The notes beneath the pieces are model-generated. The model saw only the letters and a program-made list of their open reading frames with translations. It searched no databases and was not told where the DNA came from. Of a stretch of DNA of 64,000 nt, positions 9,955 to 21,776 are shown piece by piece. The DNA comes from Edaphobacter sp. (GTDB lineage Bacteria > Acidobacteriota > Terriglobia > Terriglobales > Acidobacteriaceae). The stretch's first letter is position 1. Each line of letters starts with the position of its first letter. Both the position numbers and the translations under genes were made by a program. The stretch is taken from the NCBI RefSeq assembly GCF_028283685.1, contig NZ_JAPWKF010000001.1, positions 372,001-436,000 on the forward strand, in the 5' to 3' direction.

Positions 9955-11895
9955 ATGCGCCTGAAGACGAAGCTGGTGGTATCGGCTACCGCCGTGACGT
10001 TTGCCATCGTGGCTGTGCTGTCGATTCTGTTTGTGGGTGAGCTGCTGCGGCAGCGCATCGAACAGACGGCAGCCGCCAACGATGTGCTGGCGCACGAGGT
10101 GGTGCTGATGACCCGCCAGGCGGTGGAGACGGGCCTGCGGGCCAATCCTCCGTCGGACAATACGGATGCGGCCTTCGATGCGGCGGTGAAGGAGTCGCTG
10201 AAGAGCCATCTGCCGTTGAGCGATGTGATGAACGCGATCGTGCGTTACTCGCCGACGGTGCAGGATGTCAGCGTGGTGGATGCGCACGGCATTACGCTGG
10301 TGAGCACAGACCCCGACGCCATCAACCAGCCAATCAACCACCGCAACAGCCTGGAGAGCCTGCAGACGGGAAGCATTGCGTACCAGATCCGCGAGGTCTT
10401 CGGAAAGCCTCGGGTTCTGGATACAGTTCAGTCGCTGGACCGGAACCAGATGCCGTTCCTGATCGTGCATGTCGGCGTGCGATCCACCTTCCTGAAGAAC
10501 TCGTATGAGCCCTGGCTGAGGGCCGCGGCGCTGTTTGCGCTGCTGGCGGCCATTGCGGCGATGATGTTTGCCGCGCTGCTGGCGAATAGTGCGCTGCAGC
10601 CGATCGAGATGATCAGCCGCCAGCTGGAGAAGCTGATGCAGGCAGGGACGACCGCTGCCGCACCAACGCCGGAGGCCAGCGAAGGCGATGCCGATGCGAT
10701 GGCCCGCGTCTCGAAGACGATTGACCGGCTGGGAGAGCAGATGCGGTCGAAGGAGGCCGGCTATACGGCGCTGCAGGCAAACCTGAACCAGATGCTCGAC
10801 ACCCTGCGCGACGGCGTGCTGATGTTTACTGCGGACGACCGCGCCGTGATGGTCTCGGATGCGGTCGCCTACTTCCTGAACCGGCCGGAGCAGCAGATGG
10901 TGGGCATGCAGCTGGAGGAGATCTTCGAGCGGAATACGTCGCTGGGAGCGGCTGTGCTGAGGGCGTTTGCGAGGGGCGACCAGGTGACGGCGGAGCAGGT
11001 CACGCTCGAGGACGGCAGGCAGGTACAGATCTCGCTGGACCGGATTGACGATGGGCTGGGCGGCGGAAGCATGGGAACGCTGCTGACGCTGCGGGATATC
11101 GAATCGATGATGCAATTGGGGCAGGAGCTGGAGATCGCGCGCCGCCTGGCTGCGATTGGACGGCTGACGGCGGGCGTGGGGCATGAGGTCAAGAATCCAA
11201 TCAACGCGATGGTGGTCCACCTGGAACTGCTGCGCAGCAAGCTGACGGCGGCGGGACCGGGGGCGCTGGGCGGGGCACAGCGGCACGTCGACATTCTGGC
11301 TAACGAGATGCAGCGGCTGGATCGCGTGGTGCAGACGCTGGCGGACTTTTCGCGGCCGATGGAGCTGAATCTGCGCGAGCACGATCTGCGAAAGGTGATC
11401 GGGGCGGTGGTGGATCTGACGTCGGCGGAGATGCAGGAGAACGGGGTGCGTGTGATCACGGATGCTCCCGTGGAGCCGGTGATGGTTCGCATCGATGGGG
11501 AGCTGGTGCGCCAGGCCGTGCTGAACCTGCTGTTGAACGCGATGCAGGCCATGCCTGACGGGGGAAATATACGGGTGCGGATGCGACGCGAGCATCCGTT
11601 CGGTGTCGTGGAGGTTGCGGATGAGGGAGTGGGAATTCCCGCAGATGTCCTTCCGCGGATCTTCGAACTTTATTTCACAACAAAACCACGCGGAAGTGGA
11701 ATTGGATTAGCGCTCACGTACCGTATTCTGCAGATACACGGAGGAGCGCTGGACGTCCGTTCTAACCCGGACCCGGCAGCTCTGGACCGTGGAACTATTT
11801 TTACACTGCGATTGCCGATGGCGGCAGGTGCTGCAGCCGAAACAAGAAAGACTGCAGCAGGTGCTGGCCGGAAAACCGTAGGAGAGCACGTCTGA
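9955..11895 (+). CDS. Membrane sensor histidine kinase, NtrB/AtoS-like, partner of the preceding regulator
   Basis: 646 residues. Membrane helix at about residues 9-28, extracytoplasmic sensor region to about 180, second helix at about 185-207 (LRAAALFALLAAIAAMMFA), a HAMP-like linker, a PAS-like segment (LDTLRDGVLMFTADDRAVM), a phosphoacceptor helix RLTAGVGHEVKNPINAM with His410, and an ATPase with LNLLLNAMQAMP (N box), VADEGVGIP and GSGIGLALTYRI. It senses an unknown signal across the inner membrane and should phosphorylate the NtrC-type regulator next to it. Its TGA overlaps the ATG of a lipoprotein gene, so the three form one operon. Confidence 0.92.
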   Translation: MRLKTKLVVSATAVTFAIVAVLSILFVGELLRQRIEQTAAANDVLAHEVVLMTRQAVETGLRANPPSDNTDAAFDAAVKESLKSHLPLSDVMNAIVRYSPTVQDVSVVDAHGITLVSTDPDAINQPINHRNSLESLQTGSIAYQIREVFGKPRVLDTVQSLDRNQMPFLIVHVGVRSTFLKNSYEPWLRAAALFALLAAIAAMMFAALLANSALQPIEMISRQLEKLMQAGTTAAAPTPEASEGDADAMARVSKTIDRLGEQMRSKEAGYTALQANLNQMLDTLRDGVLMFTADDRAVMVSDAVAYFLNRPEQQMVGMQLEEIFERNTSLGAAVLRAFARGDQVTAEQVTLEDGRQVQISLDRIDDGLGGGSMGTLLTLRDIESMMQLGQELEIARRLAAIGRLTAGVGHEVKNPINAMVVHLELLRSKLTAAGPGALGGAQRHVDILANEMQRLDRVVQTLADFSRPMELNLREHDLRKVIGAVVDLTSAEMQENGVRVITDAPVEPVMVRIDGELVRQAVLNLLLNAMQAMPDGGNIRVRMRREHPFGVVEVADEGVGIPADVLPRIFELYFTTKPRGSGIGLALTYRILQIHGGALDVRSNPDPAALDRGTIFTLRLPMAAGAAAETRKTAAGAGRKTVGEHV

Positions 11896-12476
11896 TGCAG
11901 TACGGTACGAGAATTCGAAGCAGACGTTTATTTGTTGTCTTTGGTTTGCTGCTGGGTCTCACTGGTTGCCGGCATAAGCCGGTCCTTCCTCCATTGCCTC
12001 AGATCACGCAGCCGGTGGATCTACTGGATATTCCAGAGCCGCCGCTGCCTGAAGAGATCGAGGTTCCGGTGGTCAGGCTGCCAGCGGTTCCGACGGCTTC
12101 GGCTTATTCGAAGCTGAGGCTGAGGCGGAGACGCTCGGCGCCACCAGTACCGGCGGCCGCTGTGACGCCGCCTGCGCAGAGCACACCGGAGTCGGCTCCG
12201 GCGGACAACACCGCTGCGCCTTCGCTAGGCTCACTCTCTTCGGGGGGTGATACGAGTCCGCGCGCGCAGCAGGAGGCGGCGGGCCTGATCTCCGCCAATG
12301 AGCGCAGGATCAACGCCCTGCCGATCCAGAAGGTCGAGGCGGAGAAGGTGCAGCTGAGCAAGGTCAGGAACTTCCAGAAGCAAGCGCAGGACGCGCTGAA
12401 GTCGGGCGATACCGAAGGGGCAAAGACACTGGCCACCAAGGCGAAGCTGCTGCTGGACGATATCGAGAAGCTGTAG
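11895..12476 (+). CDS. Proline-rich lipoprotein coupled to the two-component operon
   Basis: The 193-residue product has a lipoprotein signal, FVVFGLLLGLTGC, with the lipidated Cys at about residue 25. A Pro-rich and Ala/Ser-rich region follows (to about 115), then a charged helical tail (AAGLISANERRINALPIQK onward, with KAKLLLDDIEKL at the end) that may form a coiled coil. I recognise no domain. ATG at 11895 overlaps the kinase TGA (TGATG), implying translational coupling. It could be an accessory protein that tunes the sensor's periplasmic domain; that is inference from position only. Confidence 0.75.
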   Translation: MQYGTRIRSRRLFVVFGLLLGLTGCRHKPVLPPLPQITQPVDLLDIPEPPLPEEIEVPVVRLPAVPTASAYSKLRLRRRRSAPPVPAAAVTPPAQSTPESAPADNTAAPSLGSLSSGGDTSPRAQQEAAGLISANERRINALPIQKVEAEKVQLSKVRNFQKQAQDALKSGDTEGAKTLATKAKLLLDDIEKL

Positions 12477-12491
12477 GGAGTTTTAAAAGAT

Positions 12492-12525
12492 AAGGGCGGC
12501 AGGATTAATCCTGCCGCCCTTTTGA
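12492..12525. terminator. Bidirectional terminator between the lipoprotein gene and secA
   Basis: Positions 12492-12521 are a 30-base perfect inverted repeat (arms AAGGGCGGCAGGATT and its complement). T-rich tracts flank it on both sides (TTTTGATTT on plus, TCTTTTAAAA on minus). It sits between two convergent genes and should stop both transcripts. Confidence 0.88.
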
Positions 12526-12545
12526 TTTGCGCGAAACTGCCGGAC

Positions 12546-15533
<2,988 letters not shown>

Positions 15534-15688
15534 AACCTGTGTCCTTCGTGGGTACGCATTCCGACCCTTTAACAGTGTAACTGGTTCTGATGACGGCGGC
15601 AGAGGCAACGATTCTGCGGCGAGGGGTACATTTCGGGATTCGTGCCTCCCGGAGGCGATATAAGCACTTCGCTTTCTATTTCGCTTTC

Positions 15689-15694
15689 TATAAT
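15689..15694 (+). promoter_or_regulatory. Candidate -10 box ahead of the DedA-rhodanese gene
   Basis: A perfect TATAAT lies 12 bases before the ATG at 15707, in the secA/dedA divergent gap. No good -35 is seen 16-18 bases upstream. If it is used, the transcript would start almost at the start codon. Confidence 0.3.
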
Positions 15695-15706
15695 GAGCGT
15701 AACCGC

Positions 15707-16759
15707 ATGATGGGCTCTCCCCAGCTTACCTACCCATGGATTCTGATCGTCGTCTTCGCTCGTCAGCTCTGTCTGCCGCTGCCGGCCCCGCTGATTCTGA
15801 TCGCTGCGGGGGCGATTGCGGTCGAAGGCCGATTGGATATTGCGCCAATCGTGATTGCAAGCGTCCTGGGCTGTCTTGCAGGGGATGGCGTGTGGTTCTG
15901 GCTGGGGCGGCGCTGGGGAAGCCGCGTGGTTCGTATCGTCTGCAAGCTGAGCTCGGACCCGCGAAGGAGCTCGAAGCGGGCGCATAAGATCTTCGAGCGC
16001 TGGGGCCTGCGCATGCTGGCCATCGCGAAGTTCATCCCGGTGATGGATGGCATTACGCCTCCTCTGGCCGGGGCGGAGGGGGCGACGGTCACGCAGTTTG
16101 TGCTCTTTGACGGGCTGGGAGCGCTGCTGTGGACGACGATGTATGTGCTCATCGGCGTGATTTTTCATGACCAGCTGGATGTCGCGGTGACGGCGGCACA
16201 GCACTTCGGCAAGCTGGTGGGCCTGTTTATCGGGCTTCCTCTGCTGCTGTACATCGGCTGGCGCGGCGCGCTGATTGTGCGGATGATGAGCTACCTGAGG
16301 ACGCATCGGCTGAGCGCGGCAGCGCTGGACAAGAAGATGCGGTCAGGAGAGCGGCTGGCGATCATCGACCTGCTGGAGTTTGAGGACATCGACGGCGATA
16401 TGGCTGGCATTCCGGGAGCAGCGAGGATTGATCCGGCGAGGATGCGCGCCACGCCGAAGGTGGATCTTCCGGACGATCTGAGCGTGGTGGTCTACTGCTC
16501 GTCGCGCAAGCAGATTGTGAGTGCAAGGGTGGTGGTGGCGATGCGCCGCAAGGGAGCCCGCAGGGTGTGGATTCTCGACGGCGGCCTGAAGGCGTGGAGG
16601 GATGCGGGCTTTCCGGTCTCCCATGATCTGTACACGACACAGGAGCTGGCGAAGAACCTGGGGATTCATATTCCGGAGCCGGTCTCTGCTCATCGCAGAC
16701 GTCACGGGCGCCATCATGAGGAACACGCCGAACAGGTCACGGAACAACTGCCGGGCTGA
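15707..16759 (+). CDS. DedA family membrane protein fused to a rhodanese domain
   Basis: Residues 1-205 are a DedA/SNARE-associated membrane domain: [16 protein letters not shown], a [13 protein letters not shown] block, [27 protein letters not shown] and further helices. DedA proteins are linked to lipid-carrier flipping and membrane homeostasis. The usual Arg of the F-x-P-x-x-R motif is replaced ([11 protein letters not shown]). Residues about 215-310 are a rhodanese domain with [13 protein letters not shown] holding the candidate catalytic Cys and [18 protein letters not shown]. The tail is His/Arg-rich ([15 protein letters not shown]). An in-frame start at 15590 would add 39 residues with no homology, so ATG 15707 is preferred. 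It is divergent from secA. Confidence 0.88.
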   Translation: MMGSPQLTYPWILIVVFARQLCLPLPAPLILIAAGAIAVEGRLDIAPIVIASVLGCLAGDGVWFWLGRRWGSRVVRIVCKLSSDPRRSSKRAHKIFERWGLRMLAIAKFIPVMDGITPPLAGAEGATVTQFVLFDGLGALLWTTMYVLIGVIFHDQLDVAVTAAQHFGKLVGLFIGLPLLLYIGWRGALIVRMMSYLRTHRLSAAALDKKMRSGERLAIIDLLEFEDIDGDMAGIPGAARIDPARMRATPKVDLPDDLSVVVYCSSRKQIVSARVVVAMRRKGARRVWILDGGLKAWRDAGFPVSHDLYTTQELAKNLGIHIPEPVSAHRRRHGRHHEEHAEQVTEQLPG

Positions 16760-16817
16760 CACGCTGACAGCAGGCGTCTGTGATGCCCGATAGTCTGTGA
16801 AGCAACGGGGTGAGTTC

Positions 16818-17324
16818 ATGAGACGAAACAGAGTTCTTGCAGCGTTGTCGATGGTGCTTGCCGGCACGATCGCGGGAGTGGCGCAGAGCGGTCCGGTCCA
16901 GCGGATCGGAAGCCCGCAGTCGATCATCAGCTCGGTGGTGTGGGTGGGCGATACGGCCTATCTTTCGGGAACGATGGCTCCGGTGGACTATCCGGCGGAC
17001 AAGGCCAGAGGAACGCCCGCGGGATACAACGGGGACACCAAGGCGCAGTCGATCGCGGCGATCCGGGAGATTGAAAAGCAGCTGAAGGGGGTGGGCCTGG
17101 GGCTGGGCGACATCGTGCAGATGCAGGCCTTTCTGTCGGGCGACCCGGCCAAGGGCGACAGGATGGATCTCGATGGCTGGAATGCGGCTTATCGCATGTT
17201 CTTCGGCACGCCGGAGCAGCCGAACAAGCCGGTGCGCGCGACGGTGCAGGTGGCGCAGCTGGTGATCCCAACGGGGCGCATTGAGCTGATGGTGGTTGCG
17301 GCACGACCGCATCCGGCGAAGTAG
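16818..17324 (+). CDS. Secreted RidA/YjgF-like protein
   Basis: The product has an N-terminal signal sequence (RRNRVLAALSMVLAGTIAGVAQS), then a RidA-type trimer-forming domain (VVWVGDTAYLSGTMAP; ELMVVAARP at the end; KPVRATVQVAQLVIPTGRIELM). Cytosolic RidA proteins deaminate reactive enamines. An exported version with unknown substrate is inferred here. The arginine that binds carboxylate in active RidA appears within KPVRATV. ATG 16818 has GGGGTGAG upstream; a GTG at 16797 is possible but would spoil the signal sequence start. Confidence 0.82.
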   Translation: MRRNRVLAALSMVLAGTIAGVAQSGPVQRIGSPQSIISSVVWVGDTAYLSGTMAPVDYPADKARGTPAGYNGDTKAQSIAAIREIEKQLKGVGLGLGDIVQMQAFLSGDPAKGDRMDLDGWNAAYRMFFGTPEQPNKPVRATVQVAQLVIPTGRIELMVVAARPHPAK

Positions 17325-17407
17325 ACTGCCACGGGAAGAATTGTTGCCCGGCTGCGCGAGGGCATCAGGCATACTTGCGGATAGATTTCGACGGGTGAAC
17401 GGAACCG

Positions 17408-18178
17408 ATGCTGAGCTATACCGAAAACAGTCTCCTGATCTGCTCCTCCGTGGCTGCATCGCTGCTGCTGGTTTCGTTGCTCAATCGGATATGGCCGATT
17501 ACGAATCGCAAGGTGATCAATGAGGTCACGGCCTGGCAGCTGGGGGTGCTGGGAACGACGTACGGCGTGATTCTCGGCTTCATGCTGTACACGGTGTGGG
17601 AGGGATTTCGGGCGGCGCAGATTGACGCCAATCTGGAAGCGACCTCGATGCTGAATGTCTACCGGCTGGCGGACGGCCTGCCGTCGCCACAGAATAACCA
17701 GATTCAGGTGCTGGCGCAGCGCTATGAACGGGTTGTGGTGGACGAAGAGTGGCCGGCGATGCAGCGGATGAGCGATGACCGCGCGGCAGGCGTTGTGGTC
17801 GAGGAGATGTGGCGCGTGCTGGCGAAGGCCGAGCCGACGACCACGCTCGCAACGAACACGATCGACCATATCCAGTACGCCATGGCGAACCTGGCGGAGC
17901 GCAAGAACATGCGGGATCTCCAGCGGAGCAGCGAGGTACCGCGGTTGCTGTGGCTTCTGCTGCTGATCGGCGGAGCGGCGACGATCGTCTCTTCCTGCCT
18001 GCTGGGCAATGACAAGAAGTGGCTGCACTACTGCCAGGTGGCTGCGCTCACGTTTGTGATTGTGACGGCTCTGGCGGCGATCGCAGATCTGGCTCGGCCG
18101 TATCAGGGAGCGGTGGCGGTCGAGCCATCCGCTTTTACGCATGCCCTGAAGCTGATGAACGACCGCCCGGTCCGCTAG
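17408..18178 (+). CDS. DUF4239-like membrane protein
   Basis: 256 residues with two N-terminal membrane helices (about 8-25 and 44-64; LGTTYGVILGFMLYTVWEGF), a soluble central region (about 70-175; ATSMLNVYRLADGLP, YERVVVDEEWPAM) and two C-terminal helices (LLWLLLLIGGAATIVSS; AALTFVIVTALAAIADLARPYQG). This layout matches the bestrophin-like DUF4239 family, of unknown function and possibly channel-like. Its last bases overlap the 3' end of the opposing MFS gene by 4 bases. Confidence 0.8.
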   Translation: MLSYTENSLLICSSVAASLLLVSLLNRIWPITNRKVINEVTAWQLGVLGTTYGVILGFMLYTVWEGFRAAQIDANLEATSMLNVYRLADGLPSPQNNQIQVLAQRYERVVVDEEWPAMQRMSDDRAAGVVVEEMWRVLAKAEPTTTLATNTIDHIQYAMANLAERKNMRDLQRSSEVPRLLWLLLLIGGAATIVSSCLLGNDKKWLHYCQVAALTFVIVTALAAIADLARPYQGAVAVEPSAFTHALKLMNDRPVR

Positions 18179-19782
18179 TGGCCGCCCATCAGCTCCGGGT
18201 CCACGGCCTTTCGCTTCTCCGGCAGGCGCATGATGAAGGGAAGGGGCGTGAGGCAGAGGATGATGCAGGAGAGCCCGAAGAAGGCGTTCTTGTAACTGAG
18301 CATCGACGCCTGACGCAGCATATCCTGGTAGGCCTGCCCGATGGCCAGCTGCGTGGCCTGCGCGGCCGACATGCCGCTTGAGAGCAACTGCTGCTTGATG
18401 GAGTTGATGTAGAGGTTATAGGGCACGCTGCCGGGGATCACGTTCGCCGCGAGAGCAACCTGGTGGACCTGTGCCGTGCGCGCGATGAAGGTGGTGAGAA
18501 GCGCTGTGCCGACGCTGCCGCCGAGATTGCGGGCGAAGTTGGAGAGGCTGGAGATCTGGTTGGTCTTACTGGCAGGCACGCCGACATAGTTGAGCGTACT
18601 GATGGGGATGAAGATCAGCGGCAAGCCGATGACCTGCAGCATGCGCCAGAGCGTCGCGGTGGCGAAGCTGGTGTTGAGGTCGAGGCGCGTGAGGTTGTAG
18701 ATGCCCGCCGCGGTGATGAGGTATCCGATCGCAACCATCATGCGTGGATCGCCTTTGCCCAGCAGGCGTCCGGCGATGGCCATCATGATCATCATGACGA
18801 AGCCTGCGGGGGACAGCACCATGCCAGCGCGTTCCGCCGTGTATCCGAGCAGCGCCTGAAGATATTGCGGGATGAGCACGGTACTGCCGAAGAGCACCAT
18901 GCCGAGGATGAGCTGAAGGAAGACGGCGGTGCCGAAGTTGCGATTCTTAAGAAGCTTGAGATCGACGATGGGGTGGGTGTGATTCCACTCCCAGATGGCG
19001 AAGACGAGGAGCATGGCGGCGGCGAGGACGGCGCAGGTGACGATCATCGGCGAGCCGAACCAGTCCTTCTCCTGCCCCTTGTCGAGGGTGAACTCGAGGA
19101 AGCCGACACCGGCGGCGACCAGGCCGAGGCCGAGGAAGTCGACCTTTTCGTTGCGGGCTTCTTTCATACGCGCCTTGAGGTGCGGCGGGTCTTCGACCAT
19201 GCGGTTGGAGAGATAGAGCGAGATCAGGCCGATGGGGAGATTGATGAAGAAGATCCAGTGCCAGCTGAAGTTGTCGGTGATCCAACCGCCCAGGGTCGGG
19301 CCGATGGCGGGAGCGACGACGACGGCCATGCCGTAGACGGCGAAGGCCTGGCCGCGCTTTTCGATGGGGAAGGTATCGGCGAGGATGGCCTGCTCGCTGG
19401 GCGCGAGACCGCCGCCGCCTGCGCCCTGCAGGATGCGGGCGATGACGAGCATGGGGAGCGTCTGAGCGATGCCGCAGAGCAGGGAGCAGATGGTAAAGAG
19501 CGCCACGCAGGTCATGTAAAAGCGCTTGCGGCCGAAGCGGTTGGAGAGCCAGCCGGAGACGGGCAGAACGATTGCGCTTGAGACGAGATAGCTGGTCAGC
19601 ACCCAGGTCGCCTCTTCCTGGCTGGCACCAAGCGTTCCTGCCATGTGGGGCAGGGCGACGTTGGCGATGGAGGTATCGAGCACCTCCATGAAGGTGGCGA
19701 GCGTCACGGTCAGGGCGACGGCCCACGGGTTGTGGCTCGGCTTCCAGACGGAAGGGATGGCGGGTGCAACAGCTGTAGACAT
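18175..19782 (-). CDS. DHA2-type MFS multidrug efflux transporter (EmrB/QacA family)
   Basis: 535 residues with the 14-helix layout of DHA2 drug:proton antiporters. Signature blocks: ATFMEVLDTSIANVALPHM (motif D1), WVLTSYLVSSAIVLPVSGWL, the loop-2-3 motif NRFGRKRFYM, and ILQGAGGGGLAPSEQAIL (motif C region). It should export toxic compounds across the inner membrane. No EmrA-like adaptor or outer-membrane channel lies next to it. It is divergent from a MarR-family gene, with 33 bases between the two start codons and an inverted repeat covering both starts, so repression by that regulator is likely. Confidence 0.92.
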   Translation of the reverse strand: MSTAVAPAIPSVWKPSHNPWAVALTVTLATFMEVLDTSIANVALPHMAGTLGASQEEATWVLTSYLVSSAIVLPVSGWLSNRFGRKRFYMTCVALFTICSLLCGIAQTLPMLVIARILQGAGGGGLAPSEQAILADTFPIEKRGQAFAVYGMAVVVAPAIGPTLGGWITDNFSWHWIFFINLPIGLISLYLSNRMVEDPPHLKARMKEARNEKVDFLGLGLVAAGVGFLEFTLDKGQEKDWFGSPMIVTCAVLAAAMLLVFAIWEWNHTHPIVDLKLLKNRNFGTAVFLQLILGMVLFGSTVLIPQYLQALLGYTAERAGMVLSPAGFVMMIMMAIAGRLLGKGDPRMMVAIGYLITAAGIYNLTRLDLNTSFATATLWRMLQVIGLPLIFIPISTLNYVGVPASKTNQISSLSNFARNLGGSVGTALLTTFIARTAQVHQVALAANVIPGSVPYNLYINSIKQQLLSSGMSAAQATQLAIGQAYQDMLRQASMLSYKNAFFGLSCIILCLTPLPFIMRLPEKRKAVDPELMGGH

Positions 19783-19821
19783 ATCAGGTTCCTGAGATAT
19801 TATCAGGAGACTGATATGTCT
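19777..19821. promoter_or_regulatory. Nested inverted-repeat operator spanning both start codons
   Basis: AGACATATCAG (19777-19787) and CTGATATGTCT (19811-19821) are perfect 11-bp inverted arms. The ATG of each divergent gene lies inside one arm (CAT at 19780-19782, ATG at 19816-19818). Inside them TCCTGA (19790-19795) and TCAGGA (19804-19809) form a second inverted pair, and TATCAGG repeats at 19782 and 19801. Symmetry and position fit a MarR-type operator that shuts down both genes. Confidence 0.75.
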
Positions 19822-20283
19822 GTCCCGAAAAAGAAAGCGAATTCGAACTCACGACGGGCCCTGATGAAGCAGACGGTTGTCGGGATGAAACGCATCCTGA
19901 TGCAGTTTCGCCTGCAGGTGGAAGAGGAGCTGAAGCCGCGCGGCGTGACGGTGGCTCAGATTCAGCTTCTGCTGGCGATCCGCAACACGCCGGGCAGTTC
20001 GGGCGCGGAGCTGGCGCGAAGCTGCTACATCACACCGCAGAGCGTGCAGACGGTTCTTGCGCAGCTGGAGGCCGCTGGATGGATTGTGCGCGGTAAGGAG
20101 CAGACCAACGACCGCATCCTGACGGCGCATCTGACGGCGGCAGGACGGCGGCAGACCAAGGTGGTCGATGGCCTTTCCGCGGGGATCCAGGAGAGGATGT
20201 GGCAGGGCATCAGCGAGAGGGAGATGGCCGCGCTGAATGCGCTGCTGCAACGCTGCCTGACCAACCTGGGAGAGACGGCCTAG
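19816..20283 (+). CDS. MarR family transcriptional regulator
   Basis: 155 residues. The winged helix-turn-helix region runs from about 45 to 120: LLLAIRNTPGSSGAELARS, then recognition helix YITPQSVQTVLAQLEAAGWI, then the wing GKEQTNDRILTAHLTAAGRR. Flanking N- and C-terminal helices form the MarR dimer interface. Start ATG 19816 has AGGAGA directly before it. It probably represses itself and the divergent MFS pump through the inverted repeat at 19777-19821, with release by an unknown ligand. Confidence 0.92.
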   Translation: MSVPKKKANSNSRRALMKQTVVGMKRILMQFRLQVEEELKPRGVTVAQIQLLLAIRNTPGSSGAELARSCYITPQSVQTVLAQLEAAGWIVRGKEQTNDRILTAHLTAAGRRQTKVVDGLSAGIQERMWQGISEREMAALNALLQRCLTNLGETA

Positions 20284-20372
20284 AACGCTCCGCGAAGACG
20301 CGGCTGCTTGCTTATACTTGGTAGGTTGCTGCCCGGAAGCTACACAGCCGGCAGCCAGAGGGGTATGAGGCT

Positions 20373-21776
20373 ATGCAGGCATCGGAGTCAGGAGCGGTTG
20401 CGTTTGCGCGTGAGAATGGCGCGCGGTTTGTGGAGGAATTGAAGGCACTTCTCCGCATCCCTTCGATCTCCACTTCGCCGGAGCATGCGGGGGATGTGCG
20501 GCTTGCGGCGCAGTTTGTCGCGGAGGAGCTATCGCGGATCGGGATGGAGAATGTGCATCTGATTGAGACCGCGTCCGCGCAGCATCCGGGTGGACATCCG
20601 CTGGTGTATGCCGACTGGCTGAAGGCAGGGAAGGACGCGGTCACGGTGCTTTGCTACGGCCACTACGACGTGCAGCCTGCGGAGCCGCTGGAGGAGTGGG
20701 TGACGCCTCCCTTTGAGCCGACAGAGAGAGACGGCAACCTGTATGCGCGGGGCGCGGTCGACGATAAGGGGCAGATGTGGATGCATGTGAAGGCGCTGGA
20801 GTCGCTGTTTGCGGCCAATGGCGGCAAGCTGCCGGTTAACGTGCGCGTGATTGTCGAGGGCGAGGAAGAGGTCGGCGGAGAGGGAATTGCCAGCTTCGTT
20901 CGCGAGCATGGCGACCAGTTGAAGGCAGATGTGGCCGTGGTGAGCGATACAGAGATGTTCGCGCCGGAGCTGCCGACGTTGTGCGTGGGGCTGCGCGGCA
21001 TGATCTACACGGAGATCGAGGTGCGCGGAGCGAAGACCGACCTGCACTCCGGTATGTACGGAGGCGCGGCGCCGAATCCCTTTGTCGCGCTGGCACAGAT
21101 CATCAGCAAGCTGAAGGACGAGCAGGGCCGAGTGCAGATTCCGGGCTTTTACGACAAGGTTGCCGCGCCGACGGCGGATGAGCTGAAGGCGTGGAAGGCG
21201 CTTCCTTTTGACGAGGAGCACTATCGGAAGACCGAGGTGGGCTCGCGGGAGCTGACGGGCGAAGCAGAGTACAGCGTGCTGGAGCGGACCTGGGCTCGGC
21301 CGACGCTGGATGTTCATGGCATGCCCGGCGGCTTTATTGGAGCTGGAGCCAAGACGGTGATTCCGGCGAAGGCGGTTGCGAAGGTGAGCATGCGGCTGGT
21401 GCCGGATCAGACGCCGGCGGAGAGCTTCGCCGCCTATAAGGCCTTTGTGGGGTCGATTGTGCCGAAGGGGGTTGAGGTTGAGGTGAGGCTGATCCATTCG
21501 GGTGATCCGATCGTCGTCTCGACCGACAACCCTTACGTGAAAGCGGCGACGGAGGCGATGCACGAGGTCTTCGGCAAGGAGACGGTGTTTGTTCGCGGCG
21601 GTGGTTCGATCCCGATTGTGGGAGACTTCGTTCGCGAGCTGAAGATTCCGACGCTGATGATGGGCTTCGGCCTGCCGGACGATAACCTGCATGCTCCGAA
21701 TGAAAAGTTTCACCTGGCCAACTTTCATCGCGGCATCGAATCGCTGATTCGCTTCTTTGCCAGCGTGGGAGCCTGA
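20373..21776 (+). CDS. M20 family dipeptidase / zinc aminoacyl hydrolase
   Basis: 467-residue cytoplasmic metallopeptidase of the M20 (ArgE/DapE/CNDP) type. Metal-binding and catalytic blocks: CYGHYDVQPAEP (His, catalytic Asp), ARGAVDDKGQMW (bridging Asp), EGEEEVGGEG (catalytic Glu, metal Glu), VVSDTEMF (Asp). A lid/dimerisation domain lies at about residues 195-350 (LRGMIYTEIEVRG, HSGMYGG). It should cleave small dipeptides or acylated amino acids. It has no signal peptide. Its stop overlaps the start of mobA (TGATG), though the functions look unrelated. Confidence 0.92.
   Translation: MQASESGAVAFARENGARFVEELKALLRIPSISTSPEHAGDVRLAAQFVAEELSRIGMENVHLIETASAQHPGGHPLVYADWLKAGKDAVTVLCYGHYDVQPAEPLEEWVTPPFEPTERDGNLYARGAVDDKGQMWMHVKALESLFAANGGKLPVNVRVIVEGEEEVGGEGIASFVREHGDQLKADVAVVSDTEMFAPELPTLCVGLRGMIYTEIEVRGAKTDLHSGMYGGAAPNPFVALAQIISKLKDEQGRVQIPGFYDKVAAPTADELKAWKALPFDEEHYRKTEVGSRELTGEAEYSVLERTWARPTLDVHGMPGGFIGAGAKTVIPAKAVAKVSMRLVPDQTPAESFAAYKAFVGSIVPKGVEVEVRLIHSGDPIVVSTDNPYVKAATEAMHEVFGKETVFVRGGGSIPIVGDFVRELKIPTLMMGFGLPDDNLHAPNEKFHLANFHRGIESLIRFFASVGA

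Noticed and set aside
9757..11595. 612-codon minus-strand frame opposite the regulator/kinase genes
   Set aside because: His/Arg/Gln-rich shadow of two clear genes on the other strand.
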